Both the position numbers and the translations under genes were made by a program. From positions 1 to 64,000 of the forward strand of contig JAAYJK010000052.1 in NCBI GenBank assembly GCA_012522955.1: a stretch of 64,000 bases of DNA, in the 5' to 3' direction. The notes under the pieces are model-generated. The model made no database searches. It was not told the origin of the DNA and saw only the letters and a program-made list of their open reading frames with translations. Of the stretch, positions 50,756-61,600 are shown one piece after another. Every line of letters begins with the position of its first letter. The stretch's first letter is position 1. The DNA is from Syntrophomonadaceae bacterium. GTDB lineage: Bacteria; Bacillota; Syntrophomonadia; Syntrophomonadales; Syntrophomonadaceae.

Positions 50756-52678
50756 TCAGGGAGCCACTGCTTCCAGCAGCCAATCCAGGTGGGAAGTATG
50801 ATAGTAGCATATTTCTTGGGGTTCAGTTCCTTCAATAAAAGCCATCTGTATACTGCGGGCACAGGAATCAGTAGCCACCAATCCAGAGTCCAGGCAAACA
50901 TTCATCAAATGTATGCCATCTGGTTTTTTGAAATCTCTGGGAGCCAGACTGGCCGAAGCCTCCCGTATAAAATTTGCCCAGATGGGACCAGCGGCTACAC
51001 CTCCTACCAGATTGACATTGCGTCCCTGATCATACCCTACCCAGACTGCACAGCAAAGCTGAGGTGTGTAGCCAACAAACCAAGCATCGTTATAATCGTC
51101 AGTAGTACCGGTTTTCCCAGCGGCGGGTCTGCCCACCAATACCTGCAAATGAGCCCCGGTTCCACCCGGTTCCATTACCCCCTTAAGCATATCGCTAATT
51201 ATATAAGCATTCTCCGGACTTACTGCCTGTGTTTGCTGGGCATAGGATTCCTCCAATATCTGTCCATGCTGATCTACTACTTTTAAAATATACCTAGGCT
51301 GGCTATAAATTCCTTCATTGGCAAAAACGCAATAGGCAGCGGCCATATTCAGAGGACTTACTTCCTTGGAACCCAGAGGCAGTGAAAGTATGGGCTCAAT
51401 ATTTTTAAATCCAAATTTCTCAGCATGGTCAGCAACCTGTTGTGGGCCTAATGATTGATTAAGCCTTACCGCTATCACATTATCAGAAATCATCAGGGCT
51501 TCCTTGAGCGTGAATTCCTTCCAGTGGTATTTTTCCTCCCCATAATCTTCCGGGGTATAAGTATCACCGTCAGGTAGTCTAAATTCCACTTCTTCACATT
51601 TGATTTGGTCTGCTTCGGTCATTCCCCATTCCATGGCCAGGGAATAAAGAAAGGGCTTAAACGTCGACCCCGGTTGCCGTTTGGAAAATACCCGGTTATA
51701 GTTGGAAAGAGCGAAGTCCCGACCTCCGATTAAAGCTCTGATATGTCCATTACTAACGTCCAGGGCAACCAGGGCGGCCTGTACATTAGCTTCTCTTTCC
51801 CGCATACCCTCCTGATAGGCCTTTTGAGCAGCCTTTTGCATATCTAGATCCAAGGTGGTGTATATCTTCAATCCACCTTGATAGACCATCCTTTCCCCAT
51901 ATTTTTCAGATAAATAATCCCGTACCATAGCAATAAAATAAGGGGCCTCTCCCACTACATAATCTGCTGCTTGGTATTGCAGTTCTCTAGCCTCAATATC
52001 ATCCCGCTCTGCTTGGCCGATATATCCTTCCTCCACCATGCGCTGCAGAACTAGTCCTTGTCTCTGTTTGGCTGCCTCGGGGTTGACATAAGGATCATAT
52101 AAACTTGGTGCATTGGGCAAACCTGCTAAGAGGGCTGACTCCTCAATGCTTAAATCCCGAGCATTTTTATTGAAAAAGGTGCGGGCTGCCACCTCCAATC
52201 CATAAGCTCCATGGCCAAAGTATATACTATTACAATACCTAGTAAGAATTTCATCCTTAGTATAGCTGCGCTCCAGTTCCAGAGCATAGAATAATTCTTT
52301 TATTTTTCGGATTAGGGTTCGCTCATTACTCAAAAAAAGGGTTTTGGCTGTTTGCTGGGTAATAGTACTGCCGCCGGCAGTAATTTTGCCCGCCTTCAGA
52401 TTGAGAAATAATGCTCGAAGTATGCCAGTAAAGTCGATACCATGATGATTATAAAAGTTCTTGTCTTCTACTGCTATGATAGCGGCTTTGAAACTCTCCG
52501 GTATATCTTCAAAGCCTATGCTAATGCGATTCTCTTCGGCCAATCCTTTTATGGGCCGACCCTTGATATCAAACACCACAGAAGCTTCCGGTACTTCTAT
52601 GGAGGCTATTTGATTACCGCATCCACTGCATAGCAGAAGGCCTATTAATAGCCATATTAAAACCTGCTTCTTGAACAT
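50756..52678 (-). CDS. Class A penicillin-binding protein (PBP1A family), lipoprotein form
   Basis: A 640-residue peptidoglycan synthase outside the membrane. It has a GT51 transglycosylase domain (about 50-220; AVEDKNFYNHHGIDFTGILR with Glu71, GGSTITQQTAKTLF, RKIKELFYALELERSYTKDE) and a transpeptidase domain (about 290-600). The active-site serine is in PGSTFKP (Ser339), followed by SDN and AAGKTGTTDDYNDAWFVGYT. Unlike usual class A enzymes the N terminus is a lipoprotein signal (LLCSGC, Cys20), so it is predicted to be lipid-anchored rather than held by a transmembrane helix. The start at ATG 52678 follows TAGGAGGTAG. Confidence 0.9.
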   Translation of the reverse strand: MFKKQVLIWLLIGLLLCSGCGNQIASIEVPEASVVFDIKGRPIKGLAEENRISIGFEDIPESFKAAIIAVEDKNFYNHHGIDFTGILRALFLNLKAGKITAGGSTITQQTAKTLFLSNERTLIRKIKELFYALELERSYTKDEILTRYCNSIYFGHGAYGLEVAARTFFNKNARDLSIEESALLAGLPNAPSLYDPYVNPEAAKQRQGLVLQRMVEEGYIGQAERDDIEARELQYQAADYVVGEAPYFIAMVRDYLSEKYGERMVYQGGLKIYTTLDLDMQKAAQKAYQEGMREREANVQAALVALDVSNGHIRALIGGRDFALSNYNRVFSKRQPGSTFKPFLYSLAMEWGMTEADQIKCEEVEFRLPDGDTYTPEDYGEEKYHWKEFTLKEALMISDNVIAVRLNQSLGPQQVADHAEKFGFKNIEPILSLPLGSKEVSPLNMAAAYCVFANEGIYSQPRYILKVVDQHGQILEESYAQQTQAVSPENAYIISDMLKGVMEPGGTGAHLQVLVGRPAAGKTGTTDDYNDAWFVGYTPQLCCAVWVGYDQGRNVNLVGGVAAGPIWANFIREASASLAPRDFKKPDGIHLMNVCLDSGLVATDSCARSIQMAFIEGTEPQEICYYHTSHLDWLLEAVAP

Positions 52679-52751
52679 AAACTACCTCCTATTTCCTAAA
52701 ATACCCATTATTGTATTATTTAATTCGGCTTTAAGCAGGAGAAAATGGCAC

Positions 52752-52792
52752 AAAAAACCCTTGCCATCTTCCGAGTGGACTAAAGCAAGGGC
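52752..52792 (-). terminator. Intrinsic terminator of DUF47 gene
   Basis: CCCTTGC / GCAAGGG stem and then TTTTTT on the minus strand, 9 nt after the stop codon of the DUF47 gene. Confidence 0.85.
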
Positions 52793-52800
52793 TTAATTCC

Positions 52801-53430
52801 TTATGAGTATTTCACACAGATATTTATTAACAAATCTGCCATATCTTCTATATAGTCCTGAGCCATCTCAATATGCTCATATACTTCCCGCCATTTAATT
52901 AATTGGATGGGTTCATTCTCATGCTCTTCGAACAACCTGGCCACTCCATTGCGATATAGATTATCCTGCTTTTTTTCCAGCTTGATTATCTTTTTACAGC
53001 ATTCAATTATTTCTTTGTTTTTACGTTCAATTTTATCCAGCATATGAAAAGCCTGCTCCATCAGATTAATGGATTCGCATAAGACTTCTACCATTTTTTT
53101 GACCTGGTGATCCGGGTTACCTGCTTTATACAGTATCATGCGGTCTATGATACCAGTAATGTAATCCAGTGTAGTGGCCAGCTTTTGCACCAGTTGAAAG
53201 GCATCTTCCCGGTCAAAAGGCAAAATGAAACTGGTATTTAATCGCCGCATGAGCTCCTGGATAATTCGGTCTCCCTCATGTTCCATGGCAGTTAGTTTGG
53301 CCATTTTAACATCCAAATCCCGGTAGTCATGCACTACATTTTGTAGTATTTCTCCACCCCGCACTACTACCCGGGCGCTCTCATTAAATAGCAAAAATAA
53401 TTGTTCGTCCTTTTTTCCAAATAACCGCAA
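52801..53430 (-). CDS. DUF47 / PhoU-like protein
   Basis: A 209-residue all-helical protein (MRLFGKKDEQLFLLFNESAR at the start, then MEHEGDRIIQELMRRLNTSF, the diagnostic PFDREDAFQL, and ALEYIEDMAD-like AQDYIEDMADLLINI at the end). The family usually accompanies Pit-type phosphate transporters and regulates them; no Pit gene lies in this window. The start TTG 53430 follows GGGGGGATAA; the earlier in-frame TTG is upstream of that site. A strong terminator follows. Confidence 0.85.
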   Translation of the reverse strand: MRLFGKKDEQLFLLFNESARVVVRGGEILQNVVHDYRDLDVKMAKLTAMEHEGDRIIQELMRRLNTSFILPFDREDAFQLVQKLATTLDYITGIIDRMILYKAGNPDHQVKKMVEVLCESINLMEQAFHMLDKIERKNKEIIECCKKIIKLEKKQDNLYRNGVARLFEEHENEPIQLIKWREVYEHIEMAQDYIEDMADLLINICVKYS

Positions 53431-53542
53431 TGTTATCCCCCCTAACAAATTGCAGTTATAGTTATCATGATGCCCTATATTATACCACGATTGCCATTAA
53501 TATATATAGATCCCCCATGTATACCTGAGCAAAGGATATTAT

Positions 53543-54421
53543 TTACAAACCTCGCATATAATCCGGTCGCAGATAGTTTCTGTCATTCCGTCTTATTATC
53601 TCATCTATCAAGGCTAGTATAGCTTTCTTATCATCTGGCAATTTCCCCTTGATGGGTAAATAATTGGAAGCATGATTGCTGCGAAATTCGCTGTCCTTTA
53701 CATCCAAATTCTCAATTATTATACGTAGTTCCTCCAATATTTCGAATGGTTCGGGCAGTTCGAATTCTCCTTTTTGCTGACGGCGGTATAATACACTATT
53801 TGGTGTTAGCATCAAGGTTAAAGCGGCAATATAATCCGGATTCATTTCATTGCAGATTTTAGCCGTATTAAGAGCATGGTCTACCGCTTTAGGAGTTCTT
53901 CCGGCCAAACCTAATAATACGGTCACCGATAGGAGTATTCCCGCTTCTCGGATTCTTCTACCGGCCGCTACCATTTCATCGTAGCTAACCCCTTTTCTAA
54001 TGTCTTGAAGTAATTCTTCATCTCCGGTTTCCACTCCCAGGTAAGCTATGGTTAATCCTCGCTCCTTTAATTGCCCCAGTTCCTCTAAGCTTTTATTTAA
54101 AATGCTGTCCGGGCTGGCATATATCCCTACATGCTTCAAACTAGGGAAATTCTGGTATAGGGCATCCAGAATCTGCAAGAGCTCGTCATTCTCCATGGCC
54201 AAAGCATCACCATCGGCCAAAAACACCTTTTCTAAATCATGGTAGTAATTCTTGGCCATACGAATATCGGTTAATATTTCTTTTAATTCTCTTACCCGAT
54301 ACTTCTTATCCTTATACATACTGCAAAAAGTACAGCGATTATGGCTGCAACCTACTGTGCACTGCAAGATATAACTTCTGGCTTCACTAGGTGGTCTAAA
54401 AATATTTCCTTCGTATCGCAT
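53543..54421 (-). CDS. Radical SAM protein
   Basis: A 292-residue radical SAM enzyme with the cluster motif CTVGCSHNRCTFC (residues about 22-34). SAM-binding elements are VFLADGDALAM and YLGVETGDEELLQDIRKG, and a strand SVTVLLGLAGR follows. Architecture is like the YhcC/Elp3-related small radical SAM group without a C-terminal extra domain. The reaction is unknown. The start ATG 54421 follows AGGGGG. Divergent from the spore protein gene. Confidence 0.9.
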   Translation of the reverse strand: MRYEGNIFRPPSEARSYILQCTVGCSHNRCTFCSMYKDKKYRVRELKEILTDIRMAKNYYHDLEKVFLADGDALAMENDELLQILDALYQNFPSLKHVGIYASPDSILNKSLEELGQLKERGLTIAYLGVETGDEELLQDIRKGVSYDEMVAAGRRIREAGILLSVTVLLGLAGRTPKAVDHALNTAKICNEMNPDYIAALTLMLTPNSVLYRRQQKGEFELPEPFEILEELRIIIENLDVKDSEFRSNHASNYLPIKGKLPDDKKAILALIDEIIRRNDRNYLRPDYMRGL

Positions 54422-54555
54422 ATAAATACCCCCTGTTGTTTATATTATAAACCATATTTGCTACTTACTTAAGCAGGTCCAATTATCTTCCTGCTATAAA
54501 ATTCGTTTATTTAAGCAAAATAATATTGATGCGAGTTTGGTAAGGAGGTTATATC

Positions 54556-54729
54556 TTGGCCAAAAATCGAGGAATCATGTCGGAACAATTGAAGTATGAA
54601 ATTGCTCGTGAACTCGGCGTTGACCAGATCGTGGCTTCGCAGGGATGGGGTGCAGTTACATCCCGAGACTGCGGAAACATGGTAAGTAAAGCCATTCAAA
54701 TGGCTGAAAAATCCCTCACCAAAGCATAA
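54556..54729 (+). CDS. Alpha/beta-type small acid-soluble spore protein
   Basis: A 57-residue DNA-coating spore protein. It contains MSEQLKYEIARELGVDQ, with the KYEIA segment that the Gpr protease cuts in germination, and the DNA-contact C-terminal part TSRDCGNMVSKAIQMAEKSL. Two variations from the common type: WGAVTSRDCG in place of GxxTSRANG, and a Cys. The start TTG 54556 follows TAAGGAGG by 7 nt. It is followed by an intrinsic terminator, so it is a monocistron; expression is expected late in the forespore. Confidence 0.9.
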   Translation: MAKNRGIMSEQLKYEIARELGVDQIVASQGWGAVTSRDCGNMVSKAIQMAEKSLTKA

Positions 54730-54751
54730 TATACTCGCATTAAATGGAGGT

Positions 54752-54790
54752 GAGTCAAAGGAAGGATTCCTTTGACTCATTTCTTATTCT
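54752..54790 (+). terminator. Intrinsic terminator of spore-protein gene
   Basis: Perfect 12-bp stem GAGTCAAAGGAA / TTCCTTTGACTC, 3-nt loop, then ATTTCTTATTCT. Confidence 0.85.
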
Positions 54791-54818
54791 AAATAGCATC
54801 CAGGATTTCGCACTTGAC

Positions 54819-56719
<1,901 letters not shown>

Positions 56720-56781
56720 TTATATTATCGCATTATTTCCTAATTTTCAAGTTATACCGGCTATGAAGACTTTTTGCTACT

Positions 56782-56834
56782 ACAAATTTGATTCCCATGC
56801 GAAAAGTAATATTTCGCATGGGAATCAAATTTGT
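56782..56834 (-). terminator. 23-bp perfect hairpin before guaB
   Basis: Arms 56782-56804 and 56812-56834 are perfectly complementary; the loop is 7 nt. It starts 8 nt after the stop of the small HTH gene and ends about 100 nt before the guaB start, so it may end the first transcript or attenuate guaB. On the minus strand the following bases are AGTAGCAAAAAG, not a T run; on the plus strand TTTTCTTT follows. Confidence 0.6.
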
Positions 56835-56842
56835 TTTCTTTA

Positions 56843-57079
56843 TTAGTCTCCTCCCATAACGGATCCCGCCCCGTAGTGCATAAAGTGATCATAAAGGGAT
56901 TGGATGGTTTTCCGGCTCACACCAAATTTTTCTGCCAATTGCTCTGCCTCCAGACCGGATTGCAGGCTACGTAAAAATTCTGCCCCGTCTATACCCACCT
57001 CTGCTGCCATTTCCTCCACTGATGGTATTCTGCTCCAAGGGGGATAGGAGCCTTGTACTTCTTGCTCTTTTTCGTTCAT
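56843..57079 (-). CDS. Small HTH protein
   Basis: A 78-residue protein with an acidic N terminus and a helix-turn-helix-like C-terminal half (LEAEQLAEKFGVSRKTIQSL, residues about 42-61) followed by YDHFMHYGAGSVMGGD. It may bind DNA, but the domain is short and no family is known to me. The start ATG 57079 follows TAGGAGGCG. It lies upstream of guaB, with a strong hairpin between them. Confidence 0.7.
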   Translation of the reverse strand: MNEKEQEVQGSYPPWSRIPSVEEMAAEVGIDGAEFLRSLQSGLEAEQLAEKFGVSRKTIQSLYDHFMHYGAGSVMGGD

Positions 57080-57136
57080 ATATTATCGCCTCCTAGCAAT
57101 ACTATTGTTCCTGTAAGTCAGGCAAATAATACTTAA

Positions 57137-57164
57137 TAAAAAAATAGGCTATTTTTAGCCTATT
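57137..57164 (-). terminator. Intrinsic terminator
   Basis: AATAGGCTA / TAGCCTATT stem followed by TTTTTTATT on the minus strand, 30 nt after the stop of the 57194-57535 gene. Confidence 0.85.
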
Positions 57165-57193
57165 GTAAGCAGAGGGCCATTGTCCCCACCATG

Positions 57194-57535
57194 CTAGAAG
57201 CGGATTAACTCGGAATTCATAACCGTGGTACCAGGCCGGTTTCTTCCATCGCTGCTACGGCCGGTGACATAAAAACGAACACTGCTGCTGAAGGCACTAG
57301 CCTGTGCTTCCCATGCCTCCAGATTACTTACATCCAGATTAACAGTGAGGGTTTCAAATGGACGCAGGGAGTAGGTGTTGTTAAATATTTGTCTTTTGGG
57401 AGTAAAAGAGAGATCATACAACCTGACCGATACCTGACGAGTATAGGAAGTATTGTTAAGTCCCAGGATTCTGATGGAACTCATATCTGAACTGCTGGCA
57501 ATGGGACCAGTGGTCCAGCTGATTCTTGTCGCCAT
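57194..57535 (-). CDS. Conserved-looking hypothetical, beta-rich protein
   Basis: A 113-residue protein, no signal peptide, rich in Ser/Thr/Asn and predicted beta strands (MATRISWTTGPIASS; IRILGLNNTSYTRQVSVRLY; ETLTVNLDVSNLEAW; SVRFYVTGRS). It looks like a small beta-sandwich that could be a spore-surface or secreted structural protein, but I know no family. The start ATG 57535 follows AAAGGGTGG. It is followed by a strong terminator. Confidence 0.55.
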   Translation of the reverse strand: MATRISWTTGPIASSSDMSSIRILGLNNTSYTRQVSVRLYDLSFTPKRQIFNNTYSLRPFETLTVNLDVSNLEAWEAQASAFSSSVRFYVTGRSSDGRNRPGTTVMNSELIRF

Positions 57536-57652
57536 CACATACCACCCTTTGTTAATAAAGAAATTCCTATTGTACTGTATGTTAATCTTTTGATAATGTT
57601 ACCAAAGGATGGCTCTCTGCAGGTCCAATGGACTTATTATTATCCGGTGACT

Positions 57653-57922
57653 TTATATGGAATTGTTTTTTAGCCTCATATGAGTACTATCCAGGTCTAC
57701 CACGATAACTTCCCGTCCAATTTTCTTTACCGCCTCCCAGGGAATTACTAGTTTTTGACGATCAGTCCAGAAATTAAAGGCATTTCCTTTGTTAGGCAAT
57801 ATGATGGATACTATCTGCCCTGATTCCTCATCAATAACCATATCTGAATCCCCTACCGTCCCCATTCTCATGCCATCATAAATATTAACCATTTCTTTGC
57901 CTACCAGTTCATTGAGCCGCAC
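57653..57922 (-). CDS. ymxH: YlmC/YmxH-family PRC-barrel sporulation protein
   Basis: An 89-residue protein: MRLNELVGKEMVNIYDGMRM, GDSDMVIDEESGQIVSIILP and LVIPWEAVKKIGREVIVVDL. It has the PRC-barrel pattern of the YlmC/YmxH family linked to sporulation in Clostridia and Bacilli. The start is GTG 57922, 7 nt after AAAGGAGGA. It lies 12 nt behind dut and is the last gene of the pnp-region operon, matching the order in other Firmicutes. Confidence 0.9.
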   Translation of the reverse strand: MRLNELVGKEMVNIYDGMRMGTVGDSDMVIDEESGQIVSIILPNKGNAFNFWTDRQKLVIPWEAVKKIGREVIVVDLDSTHMRLKNNSI

Positions 57923-57934
57923 CCCAATCCTCCT

Positions 57935-58372
57935 TTACACTCCGGTATGTCCAAATCCTCCTGCACCTCGGGCAGTGTCATCAAGATTCTCAACCTCTAT
58001 CAGTTCTGCTCGTTCTACCCGGCTGAATATCATCTGGGCTATTCTTTCTCCTCTTTCTAAAATATACTCTTTGTCCCCCAGATTTATAACTATCACCTTT
58101 ATTTCTCCTCGATAATCAGCATCTATGGTTCCAGGAGTGTTTAACAGGGTAAGACCATGTTTAAGGGCCAGACCACTGCGTGGTCTTATCTGGGCTTCAT
58201 ATCCTTCCGGAATAGAGATAGCAATACCCGTTGCTACCAGAACCCTAGCTCCCTTGGCGATAGTTATATCTTCCGAGTTGGCCGCATAAAGATCTACCCC
58301 TGAAGAATCCGGAGTCATATAACGGGGCAGAGGCATGTCAAATGAGTGCAGTCGCTTAATGGCTATTTTCAT
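57935..58372 (-). CDS. dut: dUTP diphosphatase
   Basis: Hydrolyses dUTP to dUMP + PPi; trimeric enzyme, 145 residues. All five motifs are visible: [44 protein letters not shown] and the C-terminal arm [11 protein letters not shown]. The start ATG 58372 follows AGAGAGGAAC; the frame remains open to 58411 without a site. It lies between the M16 protease and ymxH. Confidence 0.95.
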   Translation of the reverse strand: MKIAIKRLHSFDMPLPRYMTPDSSGVDLYAANSEDITIAKGARVLVATGIAISIPEGYEAQIRPRSGLALKHGLTLLNTPGTIDADYRGEIKVIVINLGDKEYILERGERIAQMIFSRVERAELIEVENLDDTARGAGGFGHTGV

Positions 58373-58433
58373 GTAAAGTTCCTCTCTTATATTATTAGAA
58401 GATAAGTTCATGGAGAACAGGTCTTTTCCTTGA

Positions 58434-59702
58434 TCATCCCCAAAGGATTTGGTATTGCTTTTCCACCTCTTGCATTACTCCGGCCGGACCGATGGCTGCT
58501 ACCGAAATTCCTTGATCTCCTAACAGTTTAATAGCCAGATCTTGGATTTGTTCCGGCTCTACCTGCATAACCCGCTCAATAGCTTCTTCTGGACTTATAA
58601 TCTTATCATACATAATAATGGCTTTACCCAATCGACTCATGCGATTCATGACACTTTCCAATCCCAAGTACATACTGGATTTTATTAAACTGCGGGTTCT
58701 ATCCAGTTCCCCTTCGCTAATTCCTTGGTTTAGCAGGGCTTGGATTTGCTGGTGCAAGGCCTCAAAACACTGATCTATCTTATTCTGCCCAGTCCCTATA
58801 TATATGGAATAGGATCCGGTATCAGAATAATTGGAAGGATAGGAATAAATGGAATAAGCCAATCCCAATTCTTCTCTAAGTTTTTGAAACAGTCTTGAAC
58901 TCATTCCCCCACCCAATATGCTGTTCATAACATTCATGGCATAACGCTGATCATCATGATAGGATAAGCCTTGTACTCCAACACAGATTTGCACCTGTTC
59001 GGTGTCCTTTTCCATAAGATCCAAAAAACCAGTATACTCATTGGGATTGCTGCAAGGAAAATCCAGCTCTGCAACACTTTGCTCACTCAGCAGCTTTTCA
59101 ATTAAATCCTTAATAGCTGAGGCTTGCACATTGCCGGCTACTGATATAACCATATTCGAAGGAATATAGCTAGCCTGGTAGAATCCATAAACATCATCCC
59201 GGTTAAAACCGGTGACCGTTTCCAGGGTTCCCAAAATGGGTGATCCCATGGGGTGATCAAGCCACAAGCGCCGGGCAAAACGATCGTGAATCAGATCATC
59301 CGGTGCATCTTCATTCATATTGATTTCTTCTACTACTACCCCTTTCTCAGTCTCAAAATCGCGACTGTGAAAGCGGGAGTTAAATACCATATCAAACATT
59401 ATTTCAGCTGCCATGTTAATATTCTCATCAAGAGTGCGAGCGTAAACACAGGTGTACTCTTTTGAAGTAAAAGCATTTAACTGCCCTCCGATACCCTCAA
59501 ATCTCTCGGCAATGTCCCGAGCGGTCAAATCTTCGGTTCCTTTAAAAAGCATGTGTTCTATAAAATGACTGGCCCCTTTCATCCCAGCTGGTTCATGCCG
59601 GGACCCTACTCCAATGTATATACCTATGGCGGCTGAACGCACATGGGGTATCTCCTCTACTACCAGTTTTGCTCCATTACTCAGGCTCCAATAACTAATC
59701 AT
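58434..59702 (-). CDS. M16-family zinc protease (MlpA/YmxG-like)
   Basis: A 422-residue inverzincin protease. The zinc motif HxxEH is in [13 protein letters not shown] (residues about 44-56) with the distal Glu in [20 protein letters not shown]. The C-terminal half repeats the fold and has the R/Y pair in [20 protein letters not shown]. The start at ATG 59702 follows GGGGGGATA. The order pnp - ylxY - M16 protease - dut - ymxH is conserved in Firmicutes. Substrate unknown. Confidence 0.93.
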   Translation of the reverse strand: MISYWSLSNGAKLVVEEIPHVRSAAIGIYIGVGSRHEPAGMKGASHFIEHMLFKGTEDLTARDIAERFEGIGGQLNAFTSKEYTCVYARTLDENINMAAEIMFDMVFNSRFHSRDFETEKGVVVEEINMNEDAPDDLIHDRFARRLWLDHPMGSPILGTLETVTGFNRDDVYGFYQASYIPSNMVISVAGNVQASAIKDLIEKLLSEQSVAELDFPCSNPNEYTGFLDLMEKDTEQVQICVGVQGLSYHDDQRYAMNVMNSILGGGMSSRLFQKLREELGLAYSIYSYPSNYSDTGSYSIYIGTGQNKIDQCFEALHQQIQALLNQGISEGELDRTRSLIKSSMYLGLESVMNRMSRLGKAIIMYDKIISPEEAIERVMQVEPEQIQDLAIKLLGDQGISVAAIGPAGVMQEVEKQYQILWG

Positions 59703-59751
59703 TATATCCCCCCGAAAATAGCATAGTTTATTATTCTTTTTAAGCCTTTAA

Positions 59752-60870
59752 TTAGTATAACATTTCTTTTAGTTTTATAAGCCATCGCTGGCTCTTTTCT
59801 ATGTCCTTCCTGCTAATCAGCTTTATACTGGCAAATAACTCATCATCAACGTAGACATGCAAAACCCCCAGGACTTGATTAGCCTTTACTGGGGCGCTAA
59901 TAGAATAATCCATTTCTACAATTTTTTCAACCTGCACCAGTCTCTCTTCCCGTCCGGACCATATTAACAGGTCTTTTTCCGGATATATCTCCACGTAATC
60001 GCTAAGGCCCTGGCTTATTTTCAGCTCTTTAAAGGGTATATTCTTATCTATTATTCTCTCCAGGCTTACTTCCCCGTAACCATAATTCAATAGCCGGCTA
60101 CAATCACCATTCCGATCATGGGAATTAAGAGCTACAGCAATCAACTGCCTACTATCTCTTTTGGCTGATGCCACCAAGCATTTGCCAGCAGCATTGGTGG
60201 TTCCTGTTTTAATTCCGTTAGCTCCATTATAGCTTTGTAAAAGACTGTTGGTATTAGTAAGAGTTATTTCCTGCTGATAAGCCGGGTGTTTAAACTCTAC
60301 CTGCCTAGATGCTACCAAATCCTTAATATATTTCTTTTGTAGCAGGTAACGGCCCATTACCGCCAGATCATAAGCGGTACTCCAATGCTCATCGGCCGGC
60401 AATCCGGAGGCATTGATAAAATGGGTGTTAACGGCTCCAATGATAAAGGCTTTCTTGGACATCAAATGGGAAAATAACCTTTCATTGCCGGCCACATGCT
60501 CAGCCAGCGCCACCGCTGCATCATTGGAGGATTTCACCAGGGCGGCTTTGAGCAACTCTGATACCGGGAGCTTTTGCCCTTCCTTTAAACCGATGGTATA
60601 TTCAGGAGTATGATCGGCCCGGGAGCTAACTTCTACCCTGTCATCTAATTCCGCATATTCCACGCTTAATATGGCAGTCATGATTTTAGTGGTACTGGCC
60701 ACCGGCCTGATTTCCCCAGCTTTCTGGGAATATATTATTTGACCGCTATCAGCATCCAGCAGACATACATTAGAGGATGAATGGTAGGGCCGGGCCTGTG
60801 CTAATGCCCCATGTCCCAGGAAGAACAAAAGACAGCCAATAATAGCTAGTAACTTAGCCGAAGCTCTCAT
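59752..60870 (-). CDS. D-alanyl-D-alanine carboxypeptidase (DacF-like)
   Basis: A peptidase S11 of 372 residues trimming peptidoglycan peptides outside the membrane. It has a signal peptide (KLLAIIGCLLFFLGHGALAQA). The active site comprises SxxK in VASTTKIMTA, SSN in VKSSNDAAVALAEHV, and KTG in GANGIKTGTTNAAGK. The C-terminal PBP5-like domain follows (DYVEIYPEKDLLIW; VKANQVLGVLHVY). The start at ATG 60870 lies one base after the deacetylase stop; an ATG at 60885 is also possible but has no site. Part of the pnp operon; the DacF type is often forespore-specific. Confidence 0.93.
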   Translation of the reverse strand: MRASAKLLAIIGCLLFFLGHGALAQARPYHSSSNVCLLDADSGQIIYSQKAGEIRPVASTTKIMTAILSVEYAELDDRVEVSSRADHTPEYTIGLKEGQKLPVSELLKAALVKSSNDAAVALAEHVAGNERLFSHLMSKKAFIIGAVNTHFINASGLPADEHWSTAYDLAVMGRYLLQKKYIKDLVASRQVEFKHPAYQQEITLTNTNSLLQSYNGANGIKTGTTNAAGKCLVASAKRDSRQLIAVALNSHDRNGDCSRLLNYGYGEVSLERIIDKNIPFKELKISQGLSDYVEIYPEKDLLIWSGREERLVQVEKIVEMDYSISAPVKANQVLGVLHVYVDDELFASIKLISRKDIEKSQRWLIKLKEMLY

Positions 60871-60871
60871 T

Positions 60872-61600
60872 TCAGGATGCCCCATCCGTTCTTAGCAATA
60901 TGGAATCAATAGTAATCATCCCATATCCTTCACTGTTCAAATTGTTTAACAAGTCCGGCAGTGCTTTAAGGGTCGGATCGGTAGGATGCATCAAGATAAT
61001 GGCATCGTTGTGAACCTTATTGCCAACCCTTTTCACTATGGTTTCCGGACTGGGTCTTTGCCAATCAATGGTATCAACGCTCCATAAAATCAATTCATAA
61101 CCGATGGCCCCCACTGCTTTTACCAGTCTCCCATTTTGTTCCCCATAAGGCGGGGCAAAGAACCTGGTCTTTTTCCCGGTTATTTTGTTAATAACTGCCT
61201 CGGCTTTTTTTATCTGAGCCTGGGCTTCTTCATCCGATAAGCTGCTGAAATGAACGTGTTTATAGGCATGGTTCTGAATGCTATGTCCGGCCTCGCTCAT
61301 TTGCTTAAGTAGTTCCGGATTCCTTTCAGCCCAGCTGCCAGTTACAAAAAAGGTAGCCTGGGCCCGGCCTTTTTTAAACTCCTCCAACATAGCCGGAATG
61401 TACTCTTCTCCCCAATCCACATTAACACAAATAGCCACTACTTTTTTCCCCGTATTGCCCTGGTAGATGGCTTCTTTATTGCTAGCGGCTTCTACTCCGC
61501 TAAACCTATAATAACCTATAGCAAAAACCACAATAGCAGTTAACAACACTAACCCGGACATGATCCAGAGACTTTTTCTATTTACCCAATATATTCTCAT
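60872..61600 (-). CDS. ylxY: Polysaccharide deacetylase-like protein (YlxY-type)
   Basis: A 242-residue NodB-fold protein with an N-terminal membrane anchor (SLWIMSGLVLLTAIVVFAIG). Motif 1 of active deacetylases (TFDDG) is changed to VNVDWGEE, so one Asp is replaced. Motif 2 is NHAYKHVH in place of HTxxH. Motif 3 (FFAPPYGEQN) and the later DTIDWQRPS and ILMHPT remain. This resembles YlxY/PdaB-like proteins and may be a weak or altered enzyme. The start ATG 61600 overlaps the stop of the VanW gene (TAATG) and follows GGGGAGGG. Confidence 0.9.
   Translation of the reverse strand: MRIYWVNRKSLWIMSGLVLLTAIVVFAIGYYRFSGVEAASNKEAIYQGNTGKKVVAICVNVDWGEEYIPAMLEEFKKGRAQATFFVTGSWAERNPELLKQMSEAGHSIQNHAYKHVHFSSLSDEEAQAQIKKAEAVINKITGKKTRFFAPPYGEQNGRLVKAVGAIGYELILWSVDTIDWQRPSPETIVKRVGNKVHNDAIILMHPTDPTLKALPDLLNNLNSEGYGMITIDSILLRTDGAS

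Noticed and set aside
50569-50901. Minus-strand frame of 110 codons behind the penicillin-binding protein
   Set aside because: Overlaps the end of that gene in another frame, has no start site and no family resemblance; the protein's own C terminus looks natural.
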